Shown here piece by piece: positions 35,986-43,765 of a DNA stretch of 64,000 nucleotides (position 1 is its first letter; every line of letters starts with the position of its first letter). The stretch lies in assembly GCF_004343035.1 (NCBI RefSeq), contig NZ_SMCQ01000012.1:19205-83204 (forward strand). Reading direction: 5' to 3'. Under the pieces are notes generated by a model. It was not told where the DNA came from. It made no database searches and saw only the letters and a list, made by a program, of their open reading frames with translations. The position numbers were made by a program, and so were the translations under genes. This DNA is from Longibaculum muris (lineage in GTDB: Bacteria > Bacillota_I > Bacilli_A > Erysipelotrichales > Coprobacillaceae).

Positions 35986-36746
35986 TTCATTCGAATTGTA
36001 TATATCACTTCATCTTCTAATTCTTGTGTATCAGCAATCACTTCTACACCCGCTTGTTCTACCATTTGAATTGCTTGTTGGATTGTATTCATCGCAATTT
36101 TTAAGTTCTGAGAAATACTCTTTGTTTTTGCTTTTGGTTTTTTAGGTTCAATCTTACTCTTGATCTTCTGTTCAGTTTGTTCAACATTTAAACCTTTATC
36201 CATAATTTCTCTTAACATATTATTTTGTTTGGCTGTTGTATCAAGTTTTAACAAAGCTCTAGCATGACGTTCTGTAATATCTCTACGTCTTACTGCTTCT
36301 TGAACAGTCATTGGTAATTGTAATAGTCTTAATTTATTAGCAATTGTTGATTGTTTTTTACCAACTTTTTGAGCTAATTGTTCCTGAGTTAGATTTTGTG
36401 TATCTAATAATTGTTGATAAGCTAAAGCTTCTTCAATAGGAGATAAATTTTCTCTTTGAATATTTTCAACAATAGCTGCTGTAGCAGTCTGCTTTTCATC
36501 AAGCTCTTGAACAAGACAAGGAACTTCTTGTAAACCTGCTAATTTACATGCTCGAAATCTTCTTTCTCCTACAACAATTTGATATTTTCCTTGATATGGT
36601 CTTACTACAATAGGTTGCAATAAACCATTTTGTTGAATAGAAACAGACAATTCCTGAATCTTTTCTTTTTCAAAATGTGTTCTTGGTTGTTTTTCATTCG
36701 CTTCAAGCTTATTAATATCAATAAATTTATACATTGGTTCTTTCAC
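35979..36746 (-). CDS. ParB/Noc-family nucleoid protein
   Basis: 255 aa. ParB CTPase domain with GERRFRA and ENIQREN, followed by the HTH (LAQKVGKKQSTIANKLRLLQLP). The order mnmG-rsmG-noc of Firmicutes suggests Noc rather than Spo0J, though a 6-kb block now separates it from rsmG. No ParA is adjacent, also favouring Noc. GTG 36746 is preferred: GAGGGAG lies 8 nt upstream, while ATG 36776 sits right on the -10 box TATAAT. Confidence 0.8.
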   Translation of the reverse strand: MKEPMYKFIDINKLEANEKQPRTHFEKEKIQELSVSIQQNGLLQPIVVRPYQGKYQIVVGERRFRACKLAGLQEVPCLVQELDEKQTATAAIVENIQRENLSPIEEALAYQQLLDTQNLTQEQLAQKVGKKQSTIANKLRLLQLPMTVQEAVRRRDITERHARALLKLDTTAKQNNMLREIMDKGLNVEQTEQKIKSKIEPKKPKAKTKSISQNLKIAMNTIQQAIQMVEQAGVEVIADTQELEDEVIYTIRMKK

Positions 36747-36832
36747 AAACTTCACTCCCTCTACAATACGTTTCATATTATAACATTTTTCCTATCAAAA
36801 CAAAAGAATTGTTTCATTGTAGAAAAATAAAA

Positions 36833-36852
36833 AGAAGGAATAATCTCCTTCT
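36833..36852 (-). terminator. Terminator of the DeoR-GRE-aldolase operon
   Basis: AGAAGGA-6 nt-TCCTTCT followed by TTTTTATTTTT on the minus strand. Confidence 0.8.
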
Positions 36853-37531
36853 ATAAATCACAGATTCCTGTTCCTTCTCCATACATTGCATACCAGTCAC
36901 TATTGAAATCATCAACAGCTTTTTCAATACTTGGGTTTTTAAAGATTGTCTTTAATACATCTACTGGTGCTGTAATCGCATGTGCTCCATAATTCAATGA
37001 ATCTCTCACTTGTTGAACACCCTTAAAGCTTGCTGCTATAATCTTACAATCATAACCATCCATTGTAATACGAGAAGATAATTCATTAATTAATTCCATT
37101 GGATCACTTCCTAAGTTTCCAATTCTATTGACATATGGTGCAATATAATCTGCTCCTGCTGCTAAAGCCATATAAGCTTGCATTAAATCATAAACCGCAG
37201 TTGCAGTGACATGAACACCTTCACTCTTTAAGATTTTAATTGCTTTAACTCCCTCATAAGAAACTGGTACTTTAATATAAACTTGATCATCAATTTCTGC
37301 TAAAATACGATGAGCTTCTTTAACGATTGTTTCACAATCTTTAGAAATAACTTGGATATGTAAGCTTCTATCCATTCCAATAATACTTCTAATTTCACGC
37401 ATATGTTCAAAGAAGTTCTTTGGACTTGTTTTTTTAACAATTGATGGATTGCTTGTCACTCCTACAATTGGCATGTGATCTACTGCATCTTTAATTTCTT
37501 CTAAGTCTACTGTGTCAATAATAAATTCCAT
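36851..37531 (-). CDS. Fructose-6-phosphate aldolase / transaldolase-like protein
   Basis: 226-aa TIM barrel of the FSA/TalC group. The Schiff-base Lys is in VYIKVPV (~residue 88); TATAVYD and ADYIAPYVNRIGN are family segments. FSA cleaves or makes fructose 6-phosphate from dihydroxyacetone and glyceraldehyde 3-phosphate. The short length and Lys-containing motif separate it from classical transaldolase. Last gene of an operon with a GRE, its activase and DeoR; E. coli fsaA and fsaB also lie near ybiWY and pflDC. Confidence 0.85.
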   Translation of the reverse strand: MEFIIDTVDLEEIKDAVDHMPIVGVTSNPSIVKKTSPKNFFEHMREIRSIIGMDRSLHIQVISKDCETIVKEAHRILAEIDDQVYIKVPVSYEGVKAIKILKSEGVHVTATAVYDLMQAYMALAAGADYIAPYVNRIGNLGSDPMELINELSSRITMDGYDCKIIAASFKGVQQVRDSLNYGAHAITAPVDVLKTIFKNPSIEKAVDDFNSDWYAMYGEGTGICDL

Positions 37532-37543
37532 TTTCCTTTTCTC

Positions 37544-38458
37544 CTATTCAATAATTAAATTTTTTAAACCTGTAGAATAAACAATGTCATAGAAATGTTG
37601 CATTTCTTTCTTATTAAACATTTGATATTCTCCTAATCCATATTCTAAATCAACTAATGAATATTTTGATGAAGCCAATGGATTATAATTTAATAATTCA
37701 TATTTAACTTCACTATCTATATTCACTAAGAATTTAGCAATGGATATTATATTGTTATCAGTTGCACTCATTAAAGGAATCAATGGTGTTCTGATAATAA
37801 CCTTGTTTTTATGTTCACTTTCTAATATATATTGTATATGATTTTTTATCTTTAAGGAAGATACTCCTGTATATTCTTGATGTTTTTTCTCATCAAAGAT
37901 TTTAAAATCAGCATAGATTAAATCTAAATAAGGTAAGGCTTGTTGTAACAAGTCTAATGATGTATATAAAGATGTTTCTATCGCAGTATGGATTCCTTCT
38001 TCTTTACATCTTTTGAGTATTTCAATTAAGAACGTTCCTTGCATAAAAGGTTCTCCACCTGAGAAAGTGACACCTCCACCATTTCTAAAGAAAACTTCAT
38101 CTGCTTTAATTTTTTCAATAAGTTCTTCAATATCATATTCTTGACTATCATAACGAATGGCAGAAGCTGGACAGGCTTTTATCAAATTATCAAAATCACC
38201 TTGGTATTCTAAATTGAAATAAGGTCGATTATTTTGATATGTCATTTGATCAGCTTTTGCAAATTGTTCACAACGACGACAATGGATACAACTATTTTCA
38301 AAATAAATTGGACGACGTTTAGATGAAAGTCCTTCCGGATTTTGACACCATTGACAACGCAAAGGACAACCTTTAAAGAAAACTGTTGTTCGTAATCCAT
38401 GACCATCATGAACAGCGAATCGTTTGATATCAAATACCAATGCTTTAGATATCTTCAT
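37544..38458 (-). CDS. Glycyl radical enzyme activase (PflC-like)
   Basis: 304 aa radical SAM protein: CPLRCQWC for the SAM cluster and SGGEPFMQG further on. The ferredoxin-like insert (residues ~55-105) has CIHCRRC and a later ACP but appears to have only enough Cys for one [4Fe-4S] cluster instead of two. ATG 38458 overlaps the GRE gene by 14 bp; more upstream starts lie inside the GRE. Activates the enzyme at 38445-40799. Confidence 0.88.
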   Translation of the reverse strand: MKISKALVFDIKRFAVHDGHGLRTTVFFKGCPLRCQWCQNPEGLSSKRRPIYFENSCIHCRRCEQFAKADQMTYQNNRPYFNLEYQGDFDNLIKACPASAIRYDSQEYDIEELIEKIKADEVFFRNGGGVTFSGGEPFMQGTFLIEILKRCKEEGIHTAIETSLYTSLDLLQQALPYLDLIYADFKIFDEKKHQEYTGVSSLKIKNHIQYILESEHKNKVIIRTPLIPLMSATDNNIISIAKFLVNIDSEVKYELLNYNPLASSKYSLVDLEYGLGEYQMFNKKEMQHFYDIVYSTGLKNLIIE

Positions 38459-40799
38459 ATGCTGTTCTCGCAATGATTTCATCTTGAAGTTTTCCTGCCA
38501 ATTCAACGAAATATGCTGTATATCCTGCTACACGAATTGTTAGTGAACGATGACGTTCTGGATGAGCTTTGGCATCTAATAAATCTTCTCGTCTAACAAC
38601 ATTGAATTGAATATGAGGAACTTCTAAATCGACAAAAGCTCGTAAGAAGGATTCAAACTTGTTCATTCCTGCTTCTGTTTTAAAGAATTCTGGTAAGAAT
38701 TTCATATTTAATAGTCCACCATTTGTCGTAAGTGAGTTATTCAATCTAGAGACTGATTTTAAGACAGCAGTTGGACCTGATAAATCACGTCCATAAACTG
38801 GTGACATGCCTCCATCAGCTAAAGGTGTTAAAGCATTTCTTCCATCCGGTGAAGCTCCAACATTTTCTCCCATTGGTACATGGGCAGAAACAGTATACAT
38901 ACCTGTATGATAAGGACCTCCACGATAATTTGTATAATCTTTCATTCTTTCTCTAAAATACTCAGCCCATTTAGCTCCCATTTGATCAACCCAGGCAATA
39001 TCATTTCCATACTTTGGTGCTTTATTCAACAACATTGTTTGTGTAATTTCATGACCTTTATAATCATCTTGTAAAGCAGTTAAAAGTTCCTGCCTTGAAA
39101 TCATTTTTTCATCATATACAAGTTCTTTAATCGCAGACAAGGAATCAGCTAAGTTTGCAATTTGAATCATTTGTATTCCTGATAAATTATATTTAGCTCC
39201 TCCACGTGTCACATCGATTCCTTTCTCTAAACAATCATCAATGACAGTAGATAGGAATGCTGTAGGTAAACAATCTTGATGAGCTTTTTCAACAACAATT
39301 TCTGCTTTCATCATTCTTTCAATAAAATGATTAATTTGTTGCTGGAAAGCTTTTTCTAAATCTTCAAATGTTTCATATGTTTCTAAGCTTCCTAAATCTA
39401 AACCAATTTGTTCACCTGTTAGTAAACATTTTCCATGATTTAAAGTTAATTCAAGTGCCTTGTTGAAGTTAAACATTGCAGCATCACTCCAACCTAAGCT
39501 ATTACCATGAGTTGTTAATTCAACACAACCGACAATTGCATAATTGAGCGCATCTTTTCTTTCAATACCTAAATCTTTCGTCATTGTTTTAACAATCGCT
39601 TCATCATTAAAGAATTGTGGCATTCCACTTCCCTTAGCAACAACTTCTATAGCTGCCTGCATCAATTCATGAGAAGAATTTTTATTTAATCTCACTGATA
39701 AATTAGGTTGAGGTAAACCAAGATGATATTGAGCTTTTAAACAAAGTAGTGACAATTCATTATAAGTATCATTGCCAAATTCATCTAGTCCTCCTAAAGC
39801 AATATTAAAACCAATTGGGAATCCTGCAAAATATTTGGCACTATGTTGATTTCTTAAATAAACAATTTCATTAAATTTTAACCATAAACATTCTAATAAT
39901 TCTAAAGCATATTGATCATCAATCAATCCTTTTGCTTTATCTCTTTGATAATAAGGATATAAGTATTGATCCATTCTTCCTGGTGAGAAAGATGATGCAT
40001 TAGATTCCATATGCAATATCACAAATAAGAACCATAAAGATTGAATAGCTTCATGAAATGTCACAGGTGGTCTTTTTGATAAATTCAAACAATTATTAGC
40101 TACAGTCTGTAATGATTTTTGAAGTGCTGGTTCAACGCTAGGAATCATTTCTTCAATATAATCATGATATCTTTTCATAAATGCACAAGCCCCTTCTAGA
40201 ACAATGATTGTACATTCATAAAATTCTCTTTGACTCTCATCACATGTCTTTAACTTCTCTTTGGCTTTTTCCATTAATCCTTGAGGACCTAATCTTAACC
40301 AAAGTGCAGAATCCGGACAAATATGCCCTTGAGCATGATCTTTTTGATTAATCTTTACAACCTTAGCAATCGCATTAATTTCTTCACCATAATTTTGTTT
40401 AATCACATCTTCCATAGAATGACCTTGCCAATAAGGATAAATAGATTCCCTAAATTCCTTTATATCTTCATCTTTGACTAAAAATTGATCTTGAGGTCTA
40501 GTTGGAAGTGTCTCAAATTCTTGATTAATCCATGAACATCCACTTTCAGGAAAAACCACACCATAACGAACACCCTTTGTACGATTTCCTACAATCAATT
40601 CTTCTTTTTCTACACCAATTTCCATTTCTTCTAAAGCTGCACGTAATGATAAAGCTCTTTTTTTAGGAACTGATAAATCTTCATTTTCTTTGTAAACACG
40701 GGTAATGATACGAGCTTGTTCAATTGATGCATAACGTGGATCAGATAACATCTTTTCTTTTAATAACTCAATTCTTTTTGTTTGATATAAATTATCCAT
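38445..40799 (-). CDS. Glycyl radical enzyme, PflD-like
   Basis: 784 aa. Thiyl loop IVGCVELTTHGNS (Cys425) and glycyl radical loop RVAGYTAYF (Gly759). GCVE points to a dehydratase or other eliminase chemistry, not pyruvate cleavage. Overall it resembles E. coli PflD from memory ('TRPQDRF/QF', 'NFSGVQ/NLSGIQ'), whose reaction is unknown. Central gene of DeoR-GRE-activase-aldolase operon; 9 bp after the regulator. Oxygen-sensitive cytosolic enzyme. Confidence 0.92.
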   Translation of the reverse strand: MDNLYQTKRIELLKEKMLSDPRYASIEQARIITRVYKENEDLSVPKKRALSLRAALEEMEIGVEKEELIVGNRTKGVRYGVVFPESGCSWINQEFETLPTRPQDQFLVKDEDIKEFRESIYPYWQGHSMEDVIKQNYGEEINAIAKVVKINQKDHAQGHICPDSALWLRLGPQGLMEKAKEKLKTCDESQREFYECTIIVLEGACAFMKRYHDYIEEMIPSVEPALQKSLQTVANNCLNLSKRPPVTFHEAIQSLWFLFVILHMESNASSFSPGRMDQYLYPYYQRDKAKGLIDDQYALELLECLWLKFNEIVYLRNQHSAKYFAGFPIGFNIALGGLDEFGNDTYNELSLLCLKAQYHLGLPQPNLSVRLNKNSSHELMQAAIEVVAKGSGMPQFFNDEAIVKTMTKDLGIERKDALNYAIVGCVELTTHGNSLGWSDAAMFNFNKALELTLNHGKCLLTGEQIGLDLGSLETYETFEDLEKAFQQQINHFIERMMKAEIVVEKAHQDCLPTAFLSTVIDDCLEKGIDVTRGGAKYNLSGIQMIQIANLADSLSAIKELVYDEKMISRQELLTALQDDYKGHEITQTMLLNKAPKYGNDIAWVDQMGAKWAEYFRERMKDYTNYRGGPYHTGMYTVSAHVPMGENVGASPDGRNALTPLADGGMSPVYGRDLSGPTAVLKSVSRLNNSLTTNGGLLNMKFLPEFFKTEAGMNKFESFLRAFVDLEVPHIQFNVVRREDLLDAKAHPERHRSLTIRVAGYTAYFVELAGKLQDEIIARTAYEDI

Positions 40800-40808
40800 A
40801 AGTTCCTC

Positions 40809-41570
40809 CTATCTAATAATCAATCCATATTCTTCTAATATTTCTTTTCTTTTGTTTGACAACTCTTTAGAAACAATGAGACCACTAATATCATTTAAAG
40901 AAGCAAAAATATAATTACCATCTTCTTTTAACTTTCTTTCCTCACATAAAAGATAACTCTTTTGACTTTGTTCAATCACACTTTTTTTCATCATACCATC
41001 ATCAATATGATAAGTAGAAAGTTTCCCATTAACTGTATCAACCCCAACAACACCTAAAAAAGATTTATCAATCTTAAATAATTTTACCATTTCTAACGCT
41101 AAGGTTCCCCAAAAACCATCACCTTCTTGATTTAATTGTCCACCAATAAATATCATTGCAATATGTTGACAATGATTAAGGATATTAAGTACATCAATCA
41201 TATTCGTAATCACTGTAACTTGTAACGTGGATTCTCTTAACAATTTAGCAATTTCAAGACTTGTCAAAGAAACATCTAAAAAGATCGTATCTTGATTTTC
41301 AATCAATTCAAAAGCCTTTTTACCTATTACAATTCTTTCATCATTAGGAGTTTTCTTACGATCTTCACTATTATACAAATGCGGATTTAAACGAACACTC
41401 ACTGCTCCTCCATAAGCTTTTTTCAATAATCCTTTTTTCTCTAACAAAGCCAAATCTTTACGAATACAATCTTCTGTCACTTCAAACTTTAAGCTTAAAT
41501 CTTTGACTCGAACACTGCCTTCTGCATTGACTTGAGAAACAATACTTTCTTGACGTTCTTGCGCAAACAC
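40809..41570 (-). CDS. DeoR-family regulator of the GRE/aldolase operon
   Basis: 253 aa. DeoR HTH at the N-terminus (RVKDLSLKFEVTEDCIRKDL) and DeoRC sensor domain. GTG 41570 has AAAGGAG 8 nt upstream; ATG 41576 and GTG 41579 lie too close to the SD. First gene of its operon, flanked upstream by two 15-bp inverted arms around the promoter, so autoregulation together with the GRE genes is likely. Probable effector: a sugar phosphate. Confidence 0.86.
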   Translation of the reverse strand: MFAQERQESIVSQVNAEGSVRVKDLSLKFEVTEDCIRKDLALLEKKGLLKKAYGGAVSVRLNPHLYNSEDRKKTPNDERIVIGKKAFELIENQDTIFLDVSLTSLEIAKLLRESTLQVTVITNMIDVLNILNHCQHIAMIFIGGQLNQEGDGFWGTLALEMVKLFKIDKSFLGVVGVDTVNGKLSTYHIDDGMMKKSVIEQSQKSYLLCEERKLKEDGNYIFASLNDISGLIVSKELSNKRKEILEEYGLIIR

Positions 41571-41596
41571 AATCATCACTCCTTTCGTATTATTTA

Positions 41597-41675
41597 TTAT
41601 TGTTTATTATTACTTCATCTTTATTATAAGTCATTATCCTTAAAAATCAAGACTTATTTCAATAATAAACAATAA
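41597..41675 (-). promoter_or_regulatory. Promoter with paired operator arms (DeoR-GRE operon)
   Basis: Minus strand TTGATT (41645-41650), 16-bp spacer, TATAAT (41623-41628). Perfect 15-bp inverted arms TTATTGTTTATTATT (41597-41611) and its complement (41661-41675) bracket it: one at about +5 to +19 and one about 45 bp upstream of the start. This layout suits a looping repressor. Confidence 0.65.
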
Positions 41676-41699
41676 AAAGATGAGATTATTTCCCATCTT
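41676..41699 (-). terminator. Terminator of the first LytTR module
   Basis: Stem AAGATG / CATCTT with internal mismatch, then TTTTTATT on the minus strand; overlaps the LytTR stop codon. Confidence 0.5.
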
Positions 41700-42315
41700 T
41701 CTTATACTTTCTACCAATTGGTAGAACACAATCATGTAATAATACAATTTCATTAGATTTTGTTTCTTTAATCATCAATTTATTGACAATATAACTCTTA
41801 TGAATCTGTATAAATTGATTTCTATTTAAGAGATTTATAACATGATTAAGTTGATCTCTAACTTTATATTCTCCACTCTTAGTATGAATGATAAGATAAT
41901 GTCCATAAGATTCTATATAAATAATTTGACTACTTTTTATTTGAATATAAGAATATCCCATTTTAAATGTTAATATTTGTTCAATATTTGCATAAACATC
42001 TAAAATTAATTCAATCACACGTTGTAAATCTTCTGTCAAATGTTGTTTTCTTATAAAAGACAATGGATATTGTCCTAATGCAAGAAAAGCATAGTCTGAT
42101 TTATCAATAATAAATATGCATGTATGTTGAGGACATTGTTTGTTTTTAAAATCAATGAAATCTTTTTCTTCTTTTATTTCTTTAAATATAATGATTGGTT
42201 TTTGAATATGTTGATAAGTTGTTTGTTTAAATTGAATAAAAGCTTGTTGTAAATGAGATTCAATACATTCTTTGATTTGTTGATCTTGAATATCAATAAT
42301 TATATTAATGTTCAT
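41686..42315 (-). CDS. LytTR-domain regulator with degenerate receiver (module 1)
   Basis: 209 aa. The C-terminal ~100 residues are a LytTR DNA-binding domain (IIYIESYGHYLIIHT, FIQIHKSYIVN, LPIGRKYK). The N-terminal ~110 residues have response-regulator-like strand/helix order but no Asp at the phosphorylation position. No histidine kinase is adjacent; instead it overlaps (11 bp) a membrane protein gene. The same gene pair occurs at 55143-56367. Confidence 0.82.
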   Translation of the reverse strand: MNINIIIDIQDQQIKECIESHLQQAFIQFKQTTYQHIQKPIIIFKEIKEEKDFIDFKNKQCPQHTCIFIIDKSDYAFLALGQYPLSFIRKQHLTEDLQRVIELILDVYANIEQILTFKMGYSYIQIKSSQIIYIESYGHYLIIHTKSGEYKVRDQLNHVINLLNRNQFIQIHKSYIVNKLMIKETKSNEIVLLHDCVLPIGRKYKKDGK

Positions 42316-42940
42316 GTTTATTCACCATTTCAACATATTCAGCAAATCTCATTGTCTGATCTTTTAATGCTTCAATTAAATGATAAGGGTCACAAACAAC
42401 AACCCCTTGTTTCATGATAAACTCTATACCCGCTAAACAATTCTCCTTTTTAAAATAAAGATTATCTGGTTGGATACTCACTAATGAACCATCTTTTAAA
42501 GTTATATTAAAGATTATAGAATGTCCTTTCTGATTCCATAACATGTAAACATTGCTATAGGATAAAGTTATTTCTTTTATATTGTCTAATGGAATCTGAA
42601 TATCATAGACTTGTTCACGCTGTAAGATATTTCTTATCACCTGCTGGTATTTAGCTAGTAACCCTTGTGAACTACAATATTTAAAATAATGCTCATCAAC
42701 AACAATAAATTGCCTATCTCCATAAGTAGCAGATGCAATTATAATAATTATTGTAAACATACTTAATATAAATATCCTAACATCGTTTCTAATTGATGCA
42801 TTATCTTTTAAAAACGGAAAAGACACAATCTGATTAATCATCATAACTGCAAAAAAATAAATACCTGGAATACTCAAAATAGCTTCAATCATAATCCTTT
42901 TTCTACTAACCAACCGTCCTATCATGACTTCTTTTTTCAT
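42305..42940 (-). CDS. Membrane protein with PH-like domain (LytTR partner 1)
   Basis: 211 aa. Two N-terminal transmembrane helices (residues ~15-40 and ~48-68) followed by a cytosolic domain similar in pattern to bacterial PH domains ('YDIQIPLDNIKEITLSYS', 'DGSLVSI'), ending in GVVVCDPYHLIEALKD. The last segment matches the partner at 55783 (GIQIHDPLKILDYLK). ATG 42940 follows GGGGTG. Likely the sensor or anchor for the LytTR protein; function otherwise unknown. Confidence 0.7.
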   Translation of the reverse strand: MKKEVMIGRLVSRKRIMIEAILSIPGIYFFAVMMINQIVSFPFLKDNASIRNDVRIFILSMFTIIIIIASATYGDRQFIVVDEHYFKYCSSQGLLAKYQQVIRNILQREQVYDIQIPLDNIKEITLSYSNVYMLWNQKGHSIIFNITLKDGSLVSIQPDNLYFKKENCLAGIEFIMKQGVVVCDPYHLIEALKDQTMRFAEYVEMVNKHEH

Positions 42941-43034
42941 TTTATTCACCCCTTACAATGACATTATAGCTTATCTTCAACAAATAAAAACCCCTTTGTC
43001 CTAAGTCACCTTTTCATATCCTCAACAACAAAAA

Positions 43035-43054
43035 TAGACGAGTTTTCTCGTCTA
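43035..43054 (-). terminator. Terminator of mnmG-rsmG
   Basis: TAGACGAG-AAAA-CTCGTCTA followed by TTTTTG on the minus strand. Confidence 0.85.
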
Positions 43055-43756
43055 TAATGGTTTCTTTTTGATTTTTCCAAATGGTCTTGGATAAGTCTTA
43101 GGTGTATTTTTAACTTTATGAATAAAGATATTAGAACGATGATCATTCTCATCAGTCAATGTAAAATCAACTTCCTTCATAACCTTTCCACCTAATTTTT
43201 CAATTCCATTTTTAGCTTCACTTAATTCTTCTTTAGCTTTTAAACCTTTCAATGTAATGAAATCACCATCTAATTTAACCAATGGTAAACATAATTCATC
43301 TAAAATATTTAATCTTGCGACTGCTCTTGCAGTAACAATATCAAATGATTCACGATGGTCAATAGCGTATTCTTCAGCTCGTGCACTAATTGCCTTGACA
43401 TTGTTAAGTTCTAAAACTTTTATTAAATGATTTAAAAATGTAATACGTTTTGTAAGTGAATCAACGATTGTTATTTTTAAATCCGGATAAACAATCTTTA
43501 ATGGGATAGAAGGAAAACCAGCACCAGCTCCGATATCACATAGAGATTGGTTATTTAAGATATAATCAAAGGAAATTGTTAATGAATCATAGAAATGTTT
43601 TAAATAAACATCTTCTTTATTGGTAATTGCTGTGAGATTCATTTTTTCATTCCATTCAATTAATGTTTCATAATATAATTCAAATTGTTTTAATTGTTTA
43701 TTTGATAATTGTATACCTTTATCTGCTAAGGCTTTTAAGAATTGTTCTTGATTCAT
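43052..43756 (-). CDS. rsmG: 16S rRNA m7G527 methyltransferase
   Basis: 234 aa. SAM-binding Rossmann fold with LCDIGAGAGFPSIPLKI; methylates G527 of 16S rRNA. Follows mnmG by 9 bp in the order conserved near many Firmicute replication origins. SD GAGG before ATG 43756. Confidence 0.95.
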   Translation of the reverse strand: MNQEQFLKALADKGIQLSNKQLKQFELYYETLIEWNEKMNLTAITNKEDVYLKHFYDSLTISFDYILNNQSLCDIGAGAGFPSIPLKIVYPDLKITIVDSLTKRITFLNHLIKVLELNNVKAISARAEEYAIDHRESFDIVTARAVARLNILDELCLPLVKLDGDFITLKGLKAKEELSEAKNGIEKLGGKVMKEVDFTLTDENDHRSNIFIHKVKNTPKTYPRPFGKIKKKPL

Positions 43757-43765
43757 ATATACCTC

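Noticed and set aside
35979..43052. parS or Noc-binding sites near the parB/noc gene
   Set aside because: I looked for tgtttcacgtgaaaca-like and ATTTCCCGGGAAAT-like sequences and saw none in this stretch; a full computed scan would be needed to exclude them.
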